Shown piece after piece: positions 25,004 to 33,868 of a stretch of 64,000 nt of DNA. The translations under genes were made by a program, and so were the position numbers. Source of the DNA: Paenibacillus sp. MSJ-34 (lineage in GTDB: Bacteria > Bacillota > Bacilli > Paenibacillales > Paenibacillaceae); NCBI RefSeq assembly GCF_018918005.1, contig NZ_JAHLPR010000034.1, positions 1 to 64,000 of the forward strand. Direction: 5' to 3'. Every line of letters begins with the position of its first letter. Position 1 is the first letter of the stretch. The notes below the pieces were generated by a model that searched no databases, had not been told where the DNA came from, and worked only from the letters and a program-made list of their open reading frames with translations.

Positions 25004-26518
25004 TTAAGGTTTTAACGATTGCGCCAACCTTGCCAGCAGCGACCCGTCGCGGTCTCCGTTCAATTCCCAGAACATCGCGCCGCCGAGTCCGTTGGATTTG
25101 ATAAACTCCGCTTTATAACCGATCGATTGCTCATCCTCATAGGAGACGAACTGCCCGGTTTCCGCTTTATATAGATAAGGCACTTTCGTGCTGTCGTTCC
25201 AATAGCGGACGAACCCGTTCCCGTTCGCTTCCCAGCGCTCGGTCTTGCCGCCTTCGCAAGGCTGGTACAGCCCGTTGTTGTCCGGAGCGCAGCCGCCCCA
25301 GCTTCTGCCGTAGAACGGAATGCCCAGCACGAGCTTCTTAGGCGGAACTCCCGCGTTCAGATGGCCGTTGACCGCGGCTTCGGCATAGAATCGATGGGCA
25401 TTCGGATCCGGATCGGCCGGATCGAAATAGAGAGGCGCGTTATTCCCGCTGATCGCTTCCCAGTCGCCGTGAAAATCATACGTCATAATATTGATAAAAT
25501 CGACCGTCGCGCCGACTTGATCCAATTCCGTATTGGCTACATATTTCGGGTTTGCACCGGATGCGATCGTCAGCAAGTAATGCTTGCCGTCCTCCTTGCC
25601 CGCGGCGTCCAGCTTCTCGCGGATTTGCTTCAATAACAGCGTGAAGTTCCCCTTATCCTCCGCGCGCCGCACATTCGATTCCAGGCCGGCCTCCACCGGA
25701 TACTCCCAATCCAGATCGACTCCGTCGAAGCCGTGTTCGCGAATGAACTTCACCGCGCTATCCGCAAATTTGGCCCGCGATTTCTCGGTCAACGCAGCGT
25801 CGGAGAAACGTCCCGACCACGTCCATCCTCCCACGCTGACGAGCGTTTGCAGATGCGGATACGTTTGCTTCAATTGCCGCAACGCTTGAAAATCGTCGAG
25901 AAACTTGGCGCAATCTTCCCCTTCGCATCGGCCCGGGAACGGTTCTTCCTGTTCCTTGGGACTGCTTAATGCAACCTCTCCGTCTACGATGTTGGCGAAC
26001 GCATAATTTATATGCGTAAGCTTCGCCCCATCGATATCCGACACTTTCAAATTCCCCCATGATGTGAAGTACGCTACGATTTTATAGGACGGACTGACGA
26101 CAACCATATTCCGCACCTCATTCCATTCCGCCAAATAACCGGCCGCTGCGGCGACAAATGGCAGCGGAACGTAGACGACCCCGTTCTTCCTTAGCGGAAC
26201 CGCTTCCAAAACAGTTGATTTATTATTTATGTATGCCTTGTCGCTGTTTAGTTCCATTTCGATGAGCAGCGTATTTTTTTGCAGCGTAAACCGGTTGTTC
26301 CGGACGTTCCCCAGCCGCAAATCCAAAGCTTTCGCCAACGGCGCTGCGGCAACGTACAATACATCCCCGGAATAGAAAGGCTCCAAATGTTGAACCGGAC
26401 GATTATTTACTAGAACTTGCATGTTTGTTGCAACCGTATCTGCCGCAAATACGGATGTCGTACCCAAACAAAGCGAAAAAATGAGGACTGCGATAAGCGT
26501 GTGCCATTTCTTCTTCAT
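25004..26518 (-). CDS. Secreted GH18 chitinase-like glycosidase with copper-amine-oxidase-like N-domain
   Basis: A 504-residue protein from ATG 26518 (GAGGAGGTT upstream). Signal peptide MKKKWHTLIAVLIFSLCLGT..., then a Cu_amine_oxidN1-type wall domain (VLVNNRPVQHLEPFYSGDVLYVAAAPLAKAL, to about 145). GH18 barrel: YKIVAYFTSW at the start, the catalytic DGVDLDWEYP at about 280 (Glu as acid), and MFWELNGD near the end. The family cleaves beta-1,4 N-acetylglucosamine links through a substrate-assisted mechanism. Chitin is the likely substrate; a cell-wall or spore role is possible. Confidence 0.9.
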   Translation of the reverse strand: MKKKWHTLIAVLIFSLCLGTTSVFAADTVATNMQVLVNNRPVQHLEPFYSGDVLYVAAAPLAKALDLRLGNVRNNRFTLQKNTLLIEMELNSDKAYINNKSTVLEAVPLRKNGVVYVPLPFVAAAAGYLAEWNEVRNMVVVSPSYKIVAYFTSWGNLKVSDIDGAKLTHINYAFANIVDGEVALSSPKEQEEPFPGRCEGEDCAKFLDDFQALRQLKQTYPHLQTLVSVGGWTWSGRFSDAALTEKSRAKFADSAVKFIREHGFDGVDLDWEYPVEAGLESNVRRAEDKGNFTLLLKQIREKLDAAGKEDGKHYLLTIASGANPKYVANTELDQVGATVDFINIMTYDFHGDWEAISGNNAPLYFDPADPDPNAHRFYAEAAVNGHLNAGVPPKKLVLGIPFYGRSWGGCAPDNNGLYQPCEGGKTERWEANGNGFVRYWNDSTKVPYLYKAETGQFVSYEDEQSIGYKAEFIKSNGLGGAMFWELNGDRDGSLLARLAQSLKP

Positions 26519-26638
26519 GCGATCAACCTCCTCGAATGAAACTGATTTCACAGAATCATTATAGAGGAGGCGAAACTTGTACTAGTAGGTATACTTTTCT
26601 ATAAAATAGGGATACAAATGTCTAATCGTTCGTCAAAC

Positions 26639-27223
26639 TTATTTATGCAATTTGTGAACTTCGGCCTCGACGACGAATAATCTGTCGTTCAGCACCCCGA
26701 TCTGGCGTTCCTGCATATCCGTTCGCATCGTCAGCTTCTTGTCCATGACTTGGATCATCGCCACGACATCTTCCGTCTGGACATGTTCCATACGATCAAG
26801 CTGGTCTTTTACCGATGCCACCTGATTTTCGACCGATGCCAATCTGGTCTCCATCGACGACATCCGATCTTCCATCGATATCATTCGAATCTCCATCGAC
26901 GATGTCCGATCTTCCATCGATATCATTCGAGTCTCCATCGACGACATTCGATCTTCCATCGATATCATTCGAGTCTCCATCGACGACATCCGATCTTCCA
27001 TCGATATTATTCGAGTCTCCATCGACGACATCCGATCTTCCATCGATATCATTCGAGTCTCCATCGACGACATCCGATCTTCCATCGATATCACTCGAGT
27101 CTCCATCGACGACATCCGATCTTCCATCGTTGTCATTCGGGCTTCCATTCCATCGAGCCTGACTGTTATAGGAGCGAGTTGTTCCTGTAGCACTTCTTTT
27201 AACATTTCTTTTAACTGTTCCAT
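26639..27223 (-). CDS. Coiled-coil protein with 14-residue tandem repeats
   Basis: A 194-residue protein from ATG 27223 (GAGGTG upstream). About seven copies of a 14-residue unit (MSSMETRMISMEDR) fill residues 36-130 and form a heptad coiled coil. The flanks are also helical (VTVRLDGMEARM, VEDVVAMIQVMDKKLTM). No signal peptide or membrane span. It resembles small phage or spore-associated coiled-coil proteins of Paenibacillus, but I assign no function. The repeats keep every frame open on the other strand, so opposite-strand frames here are not genes. Confidence 0.6.
   Translation of the reverse strand: MEQLKEMLKEVLQEQLAPITVRLDGMEARMTTMEDRMSSMETRVISMEDRMSSMETRMISMEDRMSSMETRIISMEDRMSSMETRMISMEDRMSSMETRMISMEDRTSSMEIRMISMEDRMSSMETRLASVENQVASVKDQLDRMEHVQTEDVVAMIQVMDKKLTMRTDMQERQIGVLNDRLFVVEAEVHKLHK
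26840..27124. repeat. 42-bp tandem repeat array
   Basis: About seven 42-bp units in phase with codons, very similar to each other and thus likely to expand and contract by slippage. They encode the 14-residue coiled-coil unit. One copy has ATCTCC for the usual GTCTCC. Confidence 0.85.
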
Positions 27224-27320
27224 TGTCACACCTCAAAGTATAGAGAATGGAGCTATTCTATGTCGTGTTTCTAAGTATATTATAACCGAGGAACAATTGG
27301 TATGCAAACGTATGTTCTCG

Positions 27321-28113
27321 CTAAAGTCTCTCAGCGAACGGATTTTCCAAGAGAATCAGATCGTTCTTAGCTGGGATTAATTCGATCTTCCCTCCGAGCG
27401 GGAGGATCAATTTCGGGTCCGTATGCCCGAAATCGACATCGACGACGATCGGTATATGTTCGGCACCGAACTCGCCTTTGATGATATCGATAATGATCTT
27501 GTTGAGTTCTATCTTCTCCTCGTCGGAATAATCCTTCGCTCTGCCGAAGATCACCCCTTTGATTTTGGAAAAAATGCCTTGCATGCCGTAATTCCGCAGC
27601 ATATATCCCACTTGCATCGGCGAAGGCTTGTCTTCCGAAGTTTCGAAGAACAAAACCTTGTCGTTCCAAAACGCTTCATCGGGCCAATAGGCCGTCGATT
27701 TCATAAATTCAAGCACTTCAATGCAACCGCCCACAATAACCCCTGTGCTGCGGCATGTCCCTGCAAAAACGTCCATCCCTTCCGATTGTCATAAAAAGGC
27801 TGGCATTCGCCTAATGTTTGCAATTTCCCCCAATCTTGATACCGTTTGTCCATTTCCGAAAAGGGGAATACCGATATGGGTAAGAATGAGAAAAGAATAT
27901 TGATTTTAAGTGGTCCGCATGTTCCGAAGGAAGGCTTTTCAATTGGGCCAGCCCTGCCATAACGGACGGTCCGTAAAATGTTATCACTCCCAAATGATTG
28001 AAATACGACAAGAACGTCGTCGCGCCGGAAAAACCCATAATGAATTTAGGATTGTTCCTGACAACCTCCGTATTCAAGAAAGGCAGAATGCGGATCGATT
28101 CGTAAATATTGCC
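27321..28113 (-). pseudogene. LD-carboxypeptidase (S66, MccF-like) pseudogene
   Basis: Three minus-strand pieces in different frames rebuild one S66 peptidase: ESIRILPFLNTEVVRNNPKF with IMGFSGATTFLSYFN (about 28113 to 27860), then SVFPFSEMDKRYQDWGKLQT in a second frame (about 27860 to 27765), then TGVIVGGCIEVLEFMK and a C-terminal VIFGRAKDYSDEEKIEL. At least two frameshifts exist, near 27860 and 27760, and the N-terminal region before GGNIYESI is absent. The family cleaves the LD bond of murein tetrapeptide or resists microcin C. No working product is expected. Confidence 0.85.
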
Positions 28114-28186
28114 CGGGGTTTATCAATAACATATTTGCAACTATTTTCCTGCAGCGTTCGTTTGGAATGCAAGGAGTGATTCGCTT

Positions 28187-29056
28187 ATGAAAAAGCTGGT
28201 TTTCATCGTTATCAGTTTGCTGTTATCCGCATGCGCAGGGGCGATTCCGGATTCGGAGAAGGCGCCGTCTGCGGTCATTGATCCTGCCGTCGCCGCTCTC
28301 TCGGATACGATAGGCAACCCGGATACGGTGCTCTACTCGGCGATGCTCCCGCCCGACCGGGCGCGCGCCGCGGCCGACGATTACAATCCAAACACCGGCA
28401 AATGGTTTGAAGCGGAGAACGGCCTCAATCTGATCGCTTCCTACAGTTCCGGAGTCGTTCGGGCGGGAACGGAGGCCGGCGCCGCAATCGGACAAATTCC
28501 GGAAGGTCGCTCGGTCCGGTTTCAAATTACGCGCAGAGACGACGCGGGAAAGAGGTTGGAACTGATCAAGGAATATACGGCGGACGTCACGAATACCGTC
28601 AATGGACGCGTCGATTTTTCGCATAAAATGCCTGAGCAGCCAAACGTCAATTACTTGCTCAGCGTCGAAGTCATATCCGCCGAAGGCGCTGTGGAGGATA
28701 CGCTGCTCTCTCCTCTCTTCGTCCCGCCGAACGAGCTGAACGCGCGGCTTACCGTCGAACCGCCGGCCAAAGGCGCAGAGACCGCCGAATTAACGCTATA
28801 TAATGCAGGGCCGAATGACTTGTTTCTCGGTTACGGATATACTATGTATCGGAGCGAACCTGCGGGATGGACGTTAGTCCCCATTGAAGGCGCGGTACCG
28901 TCCATAGGCATCGTGATCCCGCCGGGCGAATCCTTTCATGAGAAAATTTCGCTTCCCTCGGACCTTGCGCCGGGTTCATATCGGATTGTGAAGCCTTTCG
29001 AAGGGCATATGACGGAGATAAGCGTGGATTTAGCGGCCGATTTCGAGATACGATAG
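28187..29056 (+). CDS. Surface lipoprotein with Ig-like domain
   Basis: A 289-residue protein with GGAGTG ahead of ATG 28187. Signal peptide with lipobox LLSAC (cysteine at about 16). The C-terminal 110 residues (RLTVEPPAKGAETAELTLYN, SIGIVIPPGESFHEKISLPSDL, APGSYRIVKPF) look like the immunoglobulin-like lipoprotein domain common in Bacillus. The middle (SVRFQITRRDDAG, MPEQPNVNYLLSVEV) is beta-rich. Function unknown; probably membrane-bound on the outer face. Confidence 0.7.
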   Translation: MKKLVFIVISLLLSACAGAIPDSEKAPSAVIDPAVAALSDTIGNPDTVLYSAMLPPDRARAAADDYNPNTGKWFEAENGLNLIASYSSGVVRAGTEAGAAIGQIPEGRSVRFQITRRDDAGKRLELIKEYTADVTNTVNGRVDFSHKMPEQPNVNYLLSVEVISAEGAVEDTLLSPLFVPPNELNARLTVEPPAKGAETAELTLYNAGPNDLFLGYGYTMYRSEPAGWTLVPIEGAVPSIGIVIPPGESFHEKISLPSDLAPGSYRIVKPFEGHMTEISVDLAADFEIR

Positions 29057-29088
29057 ATATATCATTCCTATGGAAAGAGGATAACGCC

Positions 29089-29622
29089 ATGTTCGACCCT
29101 ACCGTTTTCGACAATTTAAAAGTTGCTTTTGAAAATCAATTGTACGATTTGGATAACTTGAGCGGAACGATCCGCATAACCGGCCGGATCGACCGTTTGG
29201 AAATGTCGACCATGTCAAGGGAGTTCGCCCTGCAATTTGCGTTGACGGATCAGGATACGGTTAAGGCGGAAATTCGTCTGGCGGCGTCTTTGAAAGATTT
29301 AGCGGCGGAAATTCTCGAGGCGCCGGGCGAAACTCCCGGCTGTACGCTGCTGCTGCGCTTTCTTCTTCCGGTGAAAGACATCGCGAAGGAATGCGCAATG
29401 ATTGAAGACTTGTTGCTGCGGATATGGAAACCCGACCTTCCGCCGGTGCAGACGATAAGCTTCGTATACGGCGGGAAGCACGAGAACTATATGAATACGG
29501 TCGAATTGCAATTCAATCGGCAAATTAATGAGGATCAAATGAGGGACATCCCCGAATTAATCGAATATATGCTCCTAACCCTCACGGAATTAAGCGAAAC
29601 GTTCGGCAAGGACGCCCCATAA
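29089..29622 (+). CDS. Uncharacterised conserved-looking cytosolic protein
   Basis: A 177-residue protein after GAAAGAGG, 32 nt downstream of the lipoprotein. Mixed alpha/beta (FDNLKVAFENQLYDLDNLSG, ITGRIDRLEMSTMSREFAL, CTLLLRFLLPVKDIAKEC, PPVQTISFVYGGKHENYMN). No signal or membrane span. Family not recognised. It ends in a hairpin that overlaps its stop. Confidence 0.6.
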   Translation: MFDPTVFDNLKVAFENQLYDLDNLSGTIRITGRIDRLEMSTMSREFALQFALTDQDTVKAEIRLAASLKDLAAEILEAPGETPGCTLLLRFLLPVKDIAKECAMIEDLLLRIWKPDLPPVQTISFVYGGKHENYMNTVELQFNRQINEDQMRDIPELIEYMLLTLTELSETFGKDAP

Positions 29623-29635
29623 TCGGGGCGTCCTT
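29608..29635 (+). terminator. Stable hairpin at gene end
   Basis: AAGGACGCCCC-ATAAT-CGGGGCGTCCTT overlaps the stop codon at 29620. The 3' flank is TGCTCATT, so a U tract is nearly absent. It lies between convergent genes and may stop transcription both ways. Confidence 0.55.
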
Positions 29636-29640
29636 GCTCA

Positions 29641-30090
29641 TTACCAGCCAAAATCCATCGTTTTTCCCGTTTCGGCCCAAGTCTTGACGGCGCTTAAAAT
29701 CATCCACCAACTGCTCTTCGCGTTTTCGAACGATGGGTGATCGGGCGTCCACCGGTCGTTCACCAGGGTCAGTTTCGTGCATTGGCCTACCGTCTCCAGC
29801 GTATATGTGATTCTCGATTCGAGCGAAGCATGGTTTTCCCTGTAAGATGGACCGGGATGTTCGGTCATGCTTAACGTTCGGCAAGGCTCGAAAGCCAGAA
29901 TGGTTCCATACACATGCACGGTTTCTTCGCCGTCGTTGCCCGGTCCGACGTACTCGAAAGAATCGCCGACTTGGAAATTCGATCGAAGCGCGCTTCCGAA
30001 AAAAACGCTGCTCGTTCCTTCCGCCGTTGTTAGCGCGTCCCATACCTTCTCGGGCTCCGCATTAATATAAAACTCGTATTTCAATTCCAT
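29641..30090 (-). CDS. SRPBCC (AHSA1-like) protein
   Basis: A 149-residue protein with AAGGAGGGA before ATG 30090. Opening ELKYEFYINAEPEKVWDALTTAEGTSSVFF and the C-terminal WTPDHPSFENAKSSWWMILSAVKTWAETG are typical of the START/AHSA1 lipid- or ligand-binding fold in Bacilli. Ligand unknown. Confidence 0.82.
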   Translation of the reverse strand: MELKYEFYINAEPEKVWDALTTAEGTSSVFFGSALRSNFQVGDSFEYVGPGNDGEETVHVYGTILAFEPCRTLSMTEHPGPSYRENHASLESRITYTLETVGQCTKLTLVNDRWTPDHPSFENAKSSWWMILSAVKTWAETGKTMDFGW

Positions 30091-30175
30091 ACGATCCCTC
30101 CTTCGTGCTATGATTGATTATATCGATCTATTAGATCGTCGTATTGTAAAAACGCGACAATCGGGAGGGACAAAG

Positions 30176-30970
30176 ATGCATTTAAAGCCGAGCTTAGGCA
30201 TTTTAAAAATGCGCGACATGGAAAAGAAATATAAGCTTACGCGCCACGCGCCCTCCGGCGACCTTGCATTTTTCGTCAAACATTACTGGATCGTCAGCTG
30301 GGATTTAACCGGGGAAGAACCGTACTTGCAGCACGTAATCCCGAACCCGTGCGTCAATATGGTGATCGAACATGGCAAATCAGGCATTTTCGGTCCGGCG
30401 AAACATAAATTTTCCTATCTTCTCAAAGAGAAAGGATGCGTCTTCGGCGTGAAGTTTAAACCGGGAGGATTTTACCCTTTCTGCAAAAGACCGATATCCT
30501 CGCTCACGGAGCGGGCAGCGACGATCGCTGGCATGTTCGGTGCGGATGCCGGCTGCGTGGAAAGCTCCATCCTATCGCAAACCGACGAACGGAGAATGGT
30601 TGAACTGGCGGAGAAGATCTTGCGTCCAAAGCTTCCGGACAAGGACGAGAATATTATATTTGTCAACCGGATCATAGACCGGATCAACGAAGACCGGGAC
30701 ATTATCAAAGTCGATGACGTATGCCGATATTTCCATATCAATATTCGAAAGCTGCAGCGCCTGTTCGACCAATACGTGGGTGTCAGCCCGAAATGGGTTA
30801 TTAAGCTCTGCCGGTTGCAAAATGCGGCGGAATCGGTCGATCGCGGCCAAGCCTGCGATTGGTTGAAGCTATCCTCCGATCTCGGATATTTCGATCAATC
30901 CCATTTTATTAAAGATTTCAGAACCGTAATCGGGCAAACCCCGGAGGAATACGCCCGCGGCAAAAACTAA
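30176..30970 (+). CDS. AraC-family transcriptional regulator
   Basis: A 264-residue protein from ATG 30176 (GGGAGGGAC upstream). An N-terminal DUF6597-like ligand domain (SGDLAFFVKHYWIVSWDLTGEE, GCVFGVKFKPGGFYPFCK) is followed by an AraC HTH pair at about 165-260 (VDDVCRYFHINIRKLQRLFDQ, KLSSDLGYFDQSHFIKDFRTVIGQTPEEYA). The acetyltransferase gene that follows 16 nt later is likely co-transcribed. Target genes unknown. Confidence 0.85.
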   Translation: MHLKPSLGILKMRDMEKKYKLTRHAPSGDLAFFVKHYWIVSWDLTGEEPYLQHVIPNPCVNMVIEHGKSGIFGPAKHKFSYLLKEKGCVFGVKFKPGGFYPFCKRPISSLTERAATIAGMFGADAGCVESSILSQTDERRMVELAEKILRPKLPDKDENIIFVNRIIDRINEDRDIIKVDDVCRYFHINIRKLQRLFDQYVGVSPKWVIKLCRLQNAAESVDRGQACDWLKLSSDLGYFDQSHFIKDFRTVIGQTPEEYARGKN

Positions 30971-30986
30971 GCAAGGAGGAACGGCC

Positions 30987-31469
30987 TTGAAAATACGTAA
31001 AGCGGTGCAACGCGAAGCCGGTTTGCTTAGCGAGCTGGCATTTCGCTCGAAAGCTTATTGGGGATACAGCGAAGACTTTATGGAGGCATGCAGGGAAGAC
31101 TTAACCATCACGCCGGACTTGATCGAATCCTCCTCGGTTTACGTCCTGGAAGACCGAGGGCAAATACAAGGCTTCTACGCCCTCGATCTCGAGCACGACG
31201 GCTTCCTCTTAAGAGATTTGTTCGTCGATCCTTCGACAATTGGAAAAGGATGCGGCAAAGCGTTATGGAATCATATGATTCGAACGGCTCACGATTTAAA
31301 CGCCGCCGAAGTACGCATCCATAGCGATCCGAATGCGGAATCGTTCTATAAGAAGATGGGGGCCAAGCGAATCGGCGAGACGGCGTCCACCGTGTTCCCG
31401 GACAGAATACTCCCTCTCATGGCCGTAAGCATTACAGGCGAGACTCCCCAAGGTACTATGCAAAAATAG
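30987..31469 (+). CDS. GNAT acetyltransferase
   Basis: A 160-residue protein from TTG 30987 (AAGGAGGA upstream). GNAT core: FYALDLEHDGFLLRDLFVDPS TIGKGCGKALWNHMI carries the acetyl-CoA loop, and EVRIHSDPNAESFYKKMGAKRIGETAS is the C-terminal part. Probably translated in the same message as the AraC regulator. Confidence 0.8.
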   Translation: MKIRKAVQREAGLLSELAFRSKAYWGYSEDFMEACREDLTITPDLIESSSVYVLEDRGQIQGFYALDLEHDGFLLRDLFVDPSTIGKGCGKALWNHMIRTAHDLNAAEVRIHSDPNAESFYKKMGAKRIGETASTVFPDRILPLMAVSITGETPQGTMQK

Positions 31470-31514
31470 TACTTCTTCGATCCTCTGCCAACCGGTACAC
31501 TATATTATATCGTC

Positions 31515-31539
31515 CCGCACCGGCAGCTTGCCGGTGCGG
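31515..31539. terminator. Perfect hairpin between two genes
   Basis: CCGCACCGGCA-GCT-TGCCGGTGCGG is an 11-bp stem with a 3-nt loop, 46 nt after the acetyltransferase stop. The 3' flank (ACGGATTG) is not U-rich, so it may be a weak terminator or RNA-stabilising element. Confidence 0.5.
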
Positions 31540-31586
31540 ACGGATTGCGATTTTCATTCGCAAACGGTTGTTAAGGGGGACCATCC

Positions 31587-32315
31587 ATGCCGTCATTTTT
31601 CGACGCCAATGTAACCGAAACGTTCACGATGTATTCGATACCGCATATTGCCGGCATCATCGCGCTGATCGCGGTCTTGATCGGCCTGTATGCAAGCAGA
31701 TCCGCCATTCGAAACGACGACCGGCTGAAACGGATCGTACGGTACGGTATTCTCTGCTCGCTGGCCGTTCCCGAGATATTCCTATACGTTTGGTATGCCG
31801 TGAACGGCTTGTGGGATCCGCGGCAGACGTTGCCGCTGGAGCTTTGCAGCATATCGGCAATGCTTGCGGTCGTCATGCTCTGGAGGCGCAGCAAACGGCT
31901 GTATCCGTTCGTTTTCTTTGCAGGCATCGGCGGGGCGATGCAAGCCATCCTGACGCCGGATCTGGACTTTCCGTACCCGTATTTTCGCTTCTTCCATTTT
32001 TTCATCGTCCATTCCTCGATTATTATCGCCGCCTTATACATGACCTGGATCGAGCATATGAAGCCGACCTGGAAATCGATCAAATATGTCATGCTGGGCC
32101 TGAATGCAATCGCCTTGTTCGTCTGGTTCCTCAATACGATCTTGCATTCCAATTACATGTTTTTAATGCGCAAGCCGGAGTCGGCGTCTTTATTGGATTG
32201 GTTGGGACCTCATCCCTATTACTTGATTGCCGAGGAAGTGGTCGCTTTATGTCTGTTCGTCGTCATGTATTTGTTGTTTGTTGCCTTGCCGGACCGGGTC
32301 GCCAACAAACGTTAA
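31587..32315 (+). CDS. YwaF/TIGR02206-family integral membrane protein
   Basis: A 242-residue protein with AAGGGGGA before ATG 31587. About six transmembrane segments (HIAGIIALIAVLIGLYA, RYGILCSLAVPEIFLYVWY, HFFIVHSSIIIAALYMTW, YYLIAEEVVALCLFVVMYLLFV) and conserved LPLELCSISAML and SNYMFLMRKPESAS. Function of the family is unknown. Ends on a terminator. Confidence 0.8.
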   Translation: MPSFFDANVTETFTMYSIPHIAGIIALIAVLIGLYASRSAIRNDDRLKRIVRYGILCSLAVPEIFLYVWYAVNGLWDPRQTLPLELCSISAMLAVVMLWRRSKRLYPFVFFAGIGGAMQAILTPDLDFPYPYFRFFHFFIVHSSIIIAALYMTWIEHMKPTWKSIKYVMLGLNAIALFVWFLNTILHSNYMFLMRKPESASLLDWLGPHPYYLIAEEVVALCLFVVMYLLFVALPDRVANKR

Positions 32316-32358
32316 GACCGTTTCAGCCTGTTGATTCATAGGCGAAGCGGTCTTTTTT
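32314..32358 (+). terminator. Terminator after the membrane protein gene
   Basis: AAGACCGTTTC pairs with GAAGCGGTCTT and is followed by TTTTT; the stop codon lies in the 5' arm. Confidence 0.8.
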
Positions 32359-32499
32359 TGGACAATGAGAAATATTATTTACTTTACCTATATTATTTTT
32401 GTAATTTTCATTCATAAGCATAGTAATAAGTCTACAGCACGTTTTTTATATTCATGCACAGATGAGCAAAATCCAATCGGATGAAAGGAGCAAAGAAGA

Positions 32500-33837
32500 A
32501 TGAGATGGTTTCGATTTACTTTCATCGCTCTTGCCCTGATTGTTTCGTTCGCCTTGATGTCCGGGTGCGGCTCTTCCGGCACACCGAGCGAGCCGGCCCA
32601 AGCCGAACAACAGAAGGAGGTTACGCAAGGCTCGGACAAGGGAACCGTTAATGAACCGCAGCCGGAACAAACGAAGGTGAAGCTGACGATGGGCAGTTGG
32701 CGGACGGAAGACAGGGCGGCCTATGAAAAAATTATCGCGGAATTTAACAAACAATACCCGAACATCCAAATCGAATTCAATCCGACCAAAAACACGGAGT
32801 ATAATACCGTCTTAAGTACGGCGCTGCAAACCGGCGGAGGTCCGGATATCATTCAACTGCGGCCGTATGCGGCGGGCCGGCAACTCGCCGATGCAGGGTA
32901 TTTGGAACCGCTCGACGGACTGCCCGGACTTGAGCAATTTTCCAAGGAGGCTTTGTTGTCCGCGAGCGGCGCGGACGGCAAAGTGTACGGCGTTCCGACA
33001 ATTAACAGTACGACCCTCGTCTTCTACAATAAAAAAATATTCGAACAATTCAATCTGCAAGAACCTAAGACATGGGATGAATTTCTGAACGTCGCGGAAA
33101 CGTTGAAGCAAAACAAGGTTACTCCCTTCGCATTCGGCTCCAAAGAAGGATGGATTTTATCTTTGACGCATGGAGCGCTTGGACCGGCATTCTACAGCGG
33201 GAACGATTTCGCGCAAAAGATCGTATCCGGCGCAACCGATTTTAAGAGCAAGGAATTTCTCGCTTCATTGCAAATGATGAAAGACCTGGAGCCGTATTTC
33301 CCGGATAATTATACGGGAATCGGCATGGACGACATGCGCAATTTATTCGTGACCGAGCAAGCCGGCATGATGGTCATGGGCGTGTGGGAAGTCGCCGTCA
33401 TGAAAGAGATGAATCCCGATTTGGAGATGGATGTATTCGCTATTCCGGATTCCAGCGGCAAGCAGACCGTAACGACTTGGGTGGACGGCTCCTATGCGGT
33501 CAACGCCAAATCGCCTCATAAAGAAGAAGCGAAGAAATTTATGGAGTTTATGACCACGAAAACGTTCGGCGCCATGGTCGCCGACGAGCTGCTCAAGCTA
33601 AGCGCCTTGCCTGGCGTGGAAGCGAAAGATCCGCTCGTCACGAAAGTTTCGCAGCTCACCTATAGCGACATGGCAACACCGTATTTGGCCGTCGTCTATT
33701 TTGCAGGCGGGAATCCGTCGACGAAATCGGCGTTGGAATCGTCGCTTCAAGGCATGTATTTAGGAAAACTGACGCCTCAGCAAGTGGCGGAAGAAGTGCA
33801 GAAGAGCGCCGACACCTGGTTTAAACCAGGCAACTAA
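32500..33837 (+). CDS. CUT1 extracellular sugar-binding lipoprotein
   Basis: A 445-residue protein with GAAAGGAG before ATG 32500. Signal peptide and lipobox MSGC at about 23-26, low-complexity Pro/Glu linker, then the family-1 binding fold (KLTMGSWRTEDRAAYEKIIAEFNKQ, GGPDIIQLRPYAAGRQLADAGY, VFYNKKIFEQFNLQEPKTWDEF). First gene of a complete CUT1 set of three. No local regulator or hydrolase, so the ligand is unknown. Confidence 0.9.
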   Translation: MRWFRFTFIALALIVSFALMSGCGSSGTPSEPAQAEQQKEVTQGSDKGTVNEPQPEQTKVKLTMGSWRTEDRAAYEKIIAEFNKQYPNIQIEFNPTKNTEYNTVLSTALQTGGGPDIIQLRPYAAGRQLADAGYLEPLDGLPGLEQFSKEALLSASGADGKVYGVPTINSTTLVFYNKKIFEQFNLQEPKTWDEFLNVAETLKQNKVTPFAFGSKEGWILSLTHGALGPAFYSGNDFAQKIVSGATDFKSKEFLASLQMMKDLEPYFPDNYTGIGMDDMRNLFVTEQAGMMVMGVWEVAVMKEMNPDLEMDVFAIPDSSGKQTVTTWVDGSYAVNAKSPHKEEAKKFMEFMTTKTFGAMVADELLKLSALPGVEAKDPLVTKVSQLTYSDMATPYLAVVYFAGGNPSTKSALESSLQGMYLGKLTPQQVAEEVQKSADTWFKPGN

Positions 33838-33868
33838 TCTTCGAAATAAGCGGGAGGGAATGAAAAGG

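Noticed and set aside
26840-27124. Possible CRISPR or satellite array
   Set aside because: Units are 42 bp with no unique spacers and stay in frame with a coiled-coil gene; opposite-strand open frames are a by-product of the repeats.
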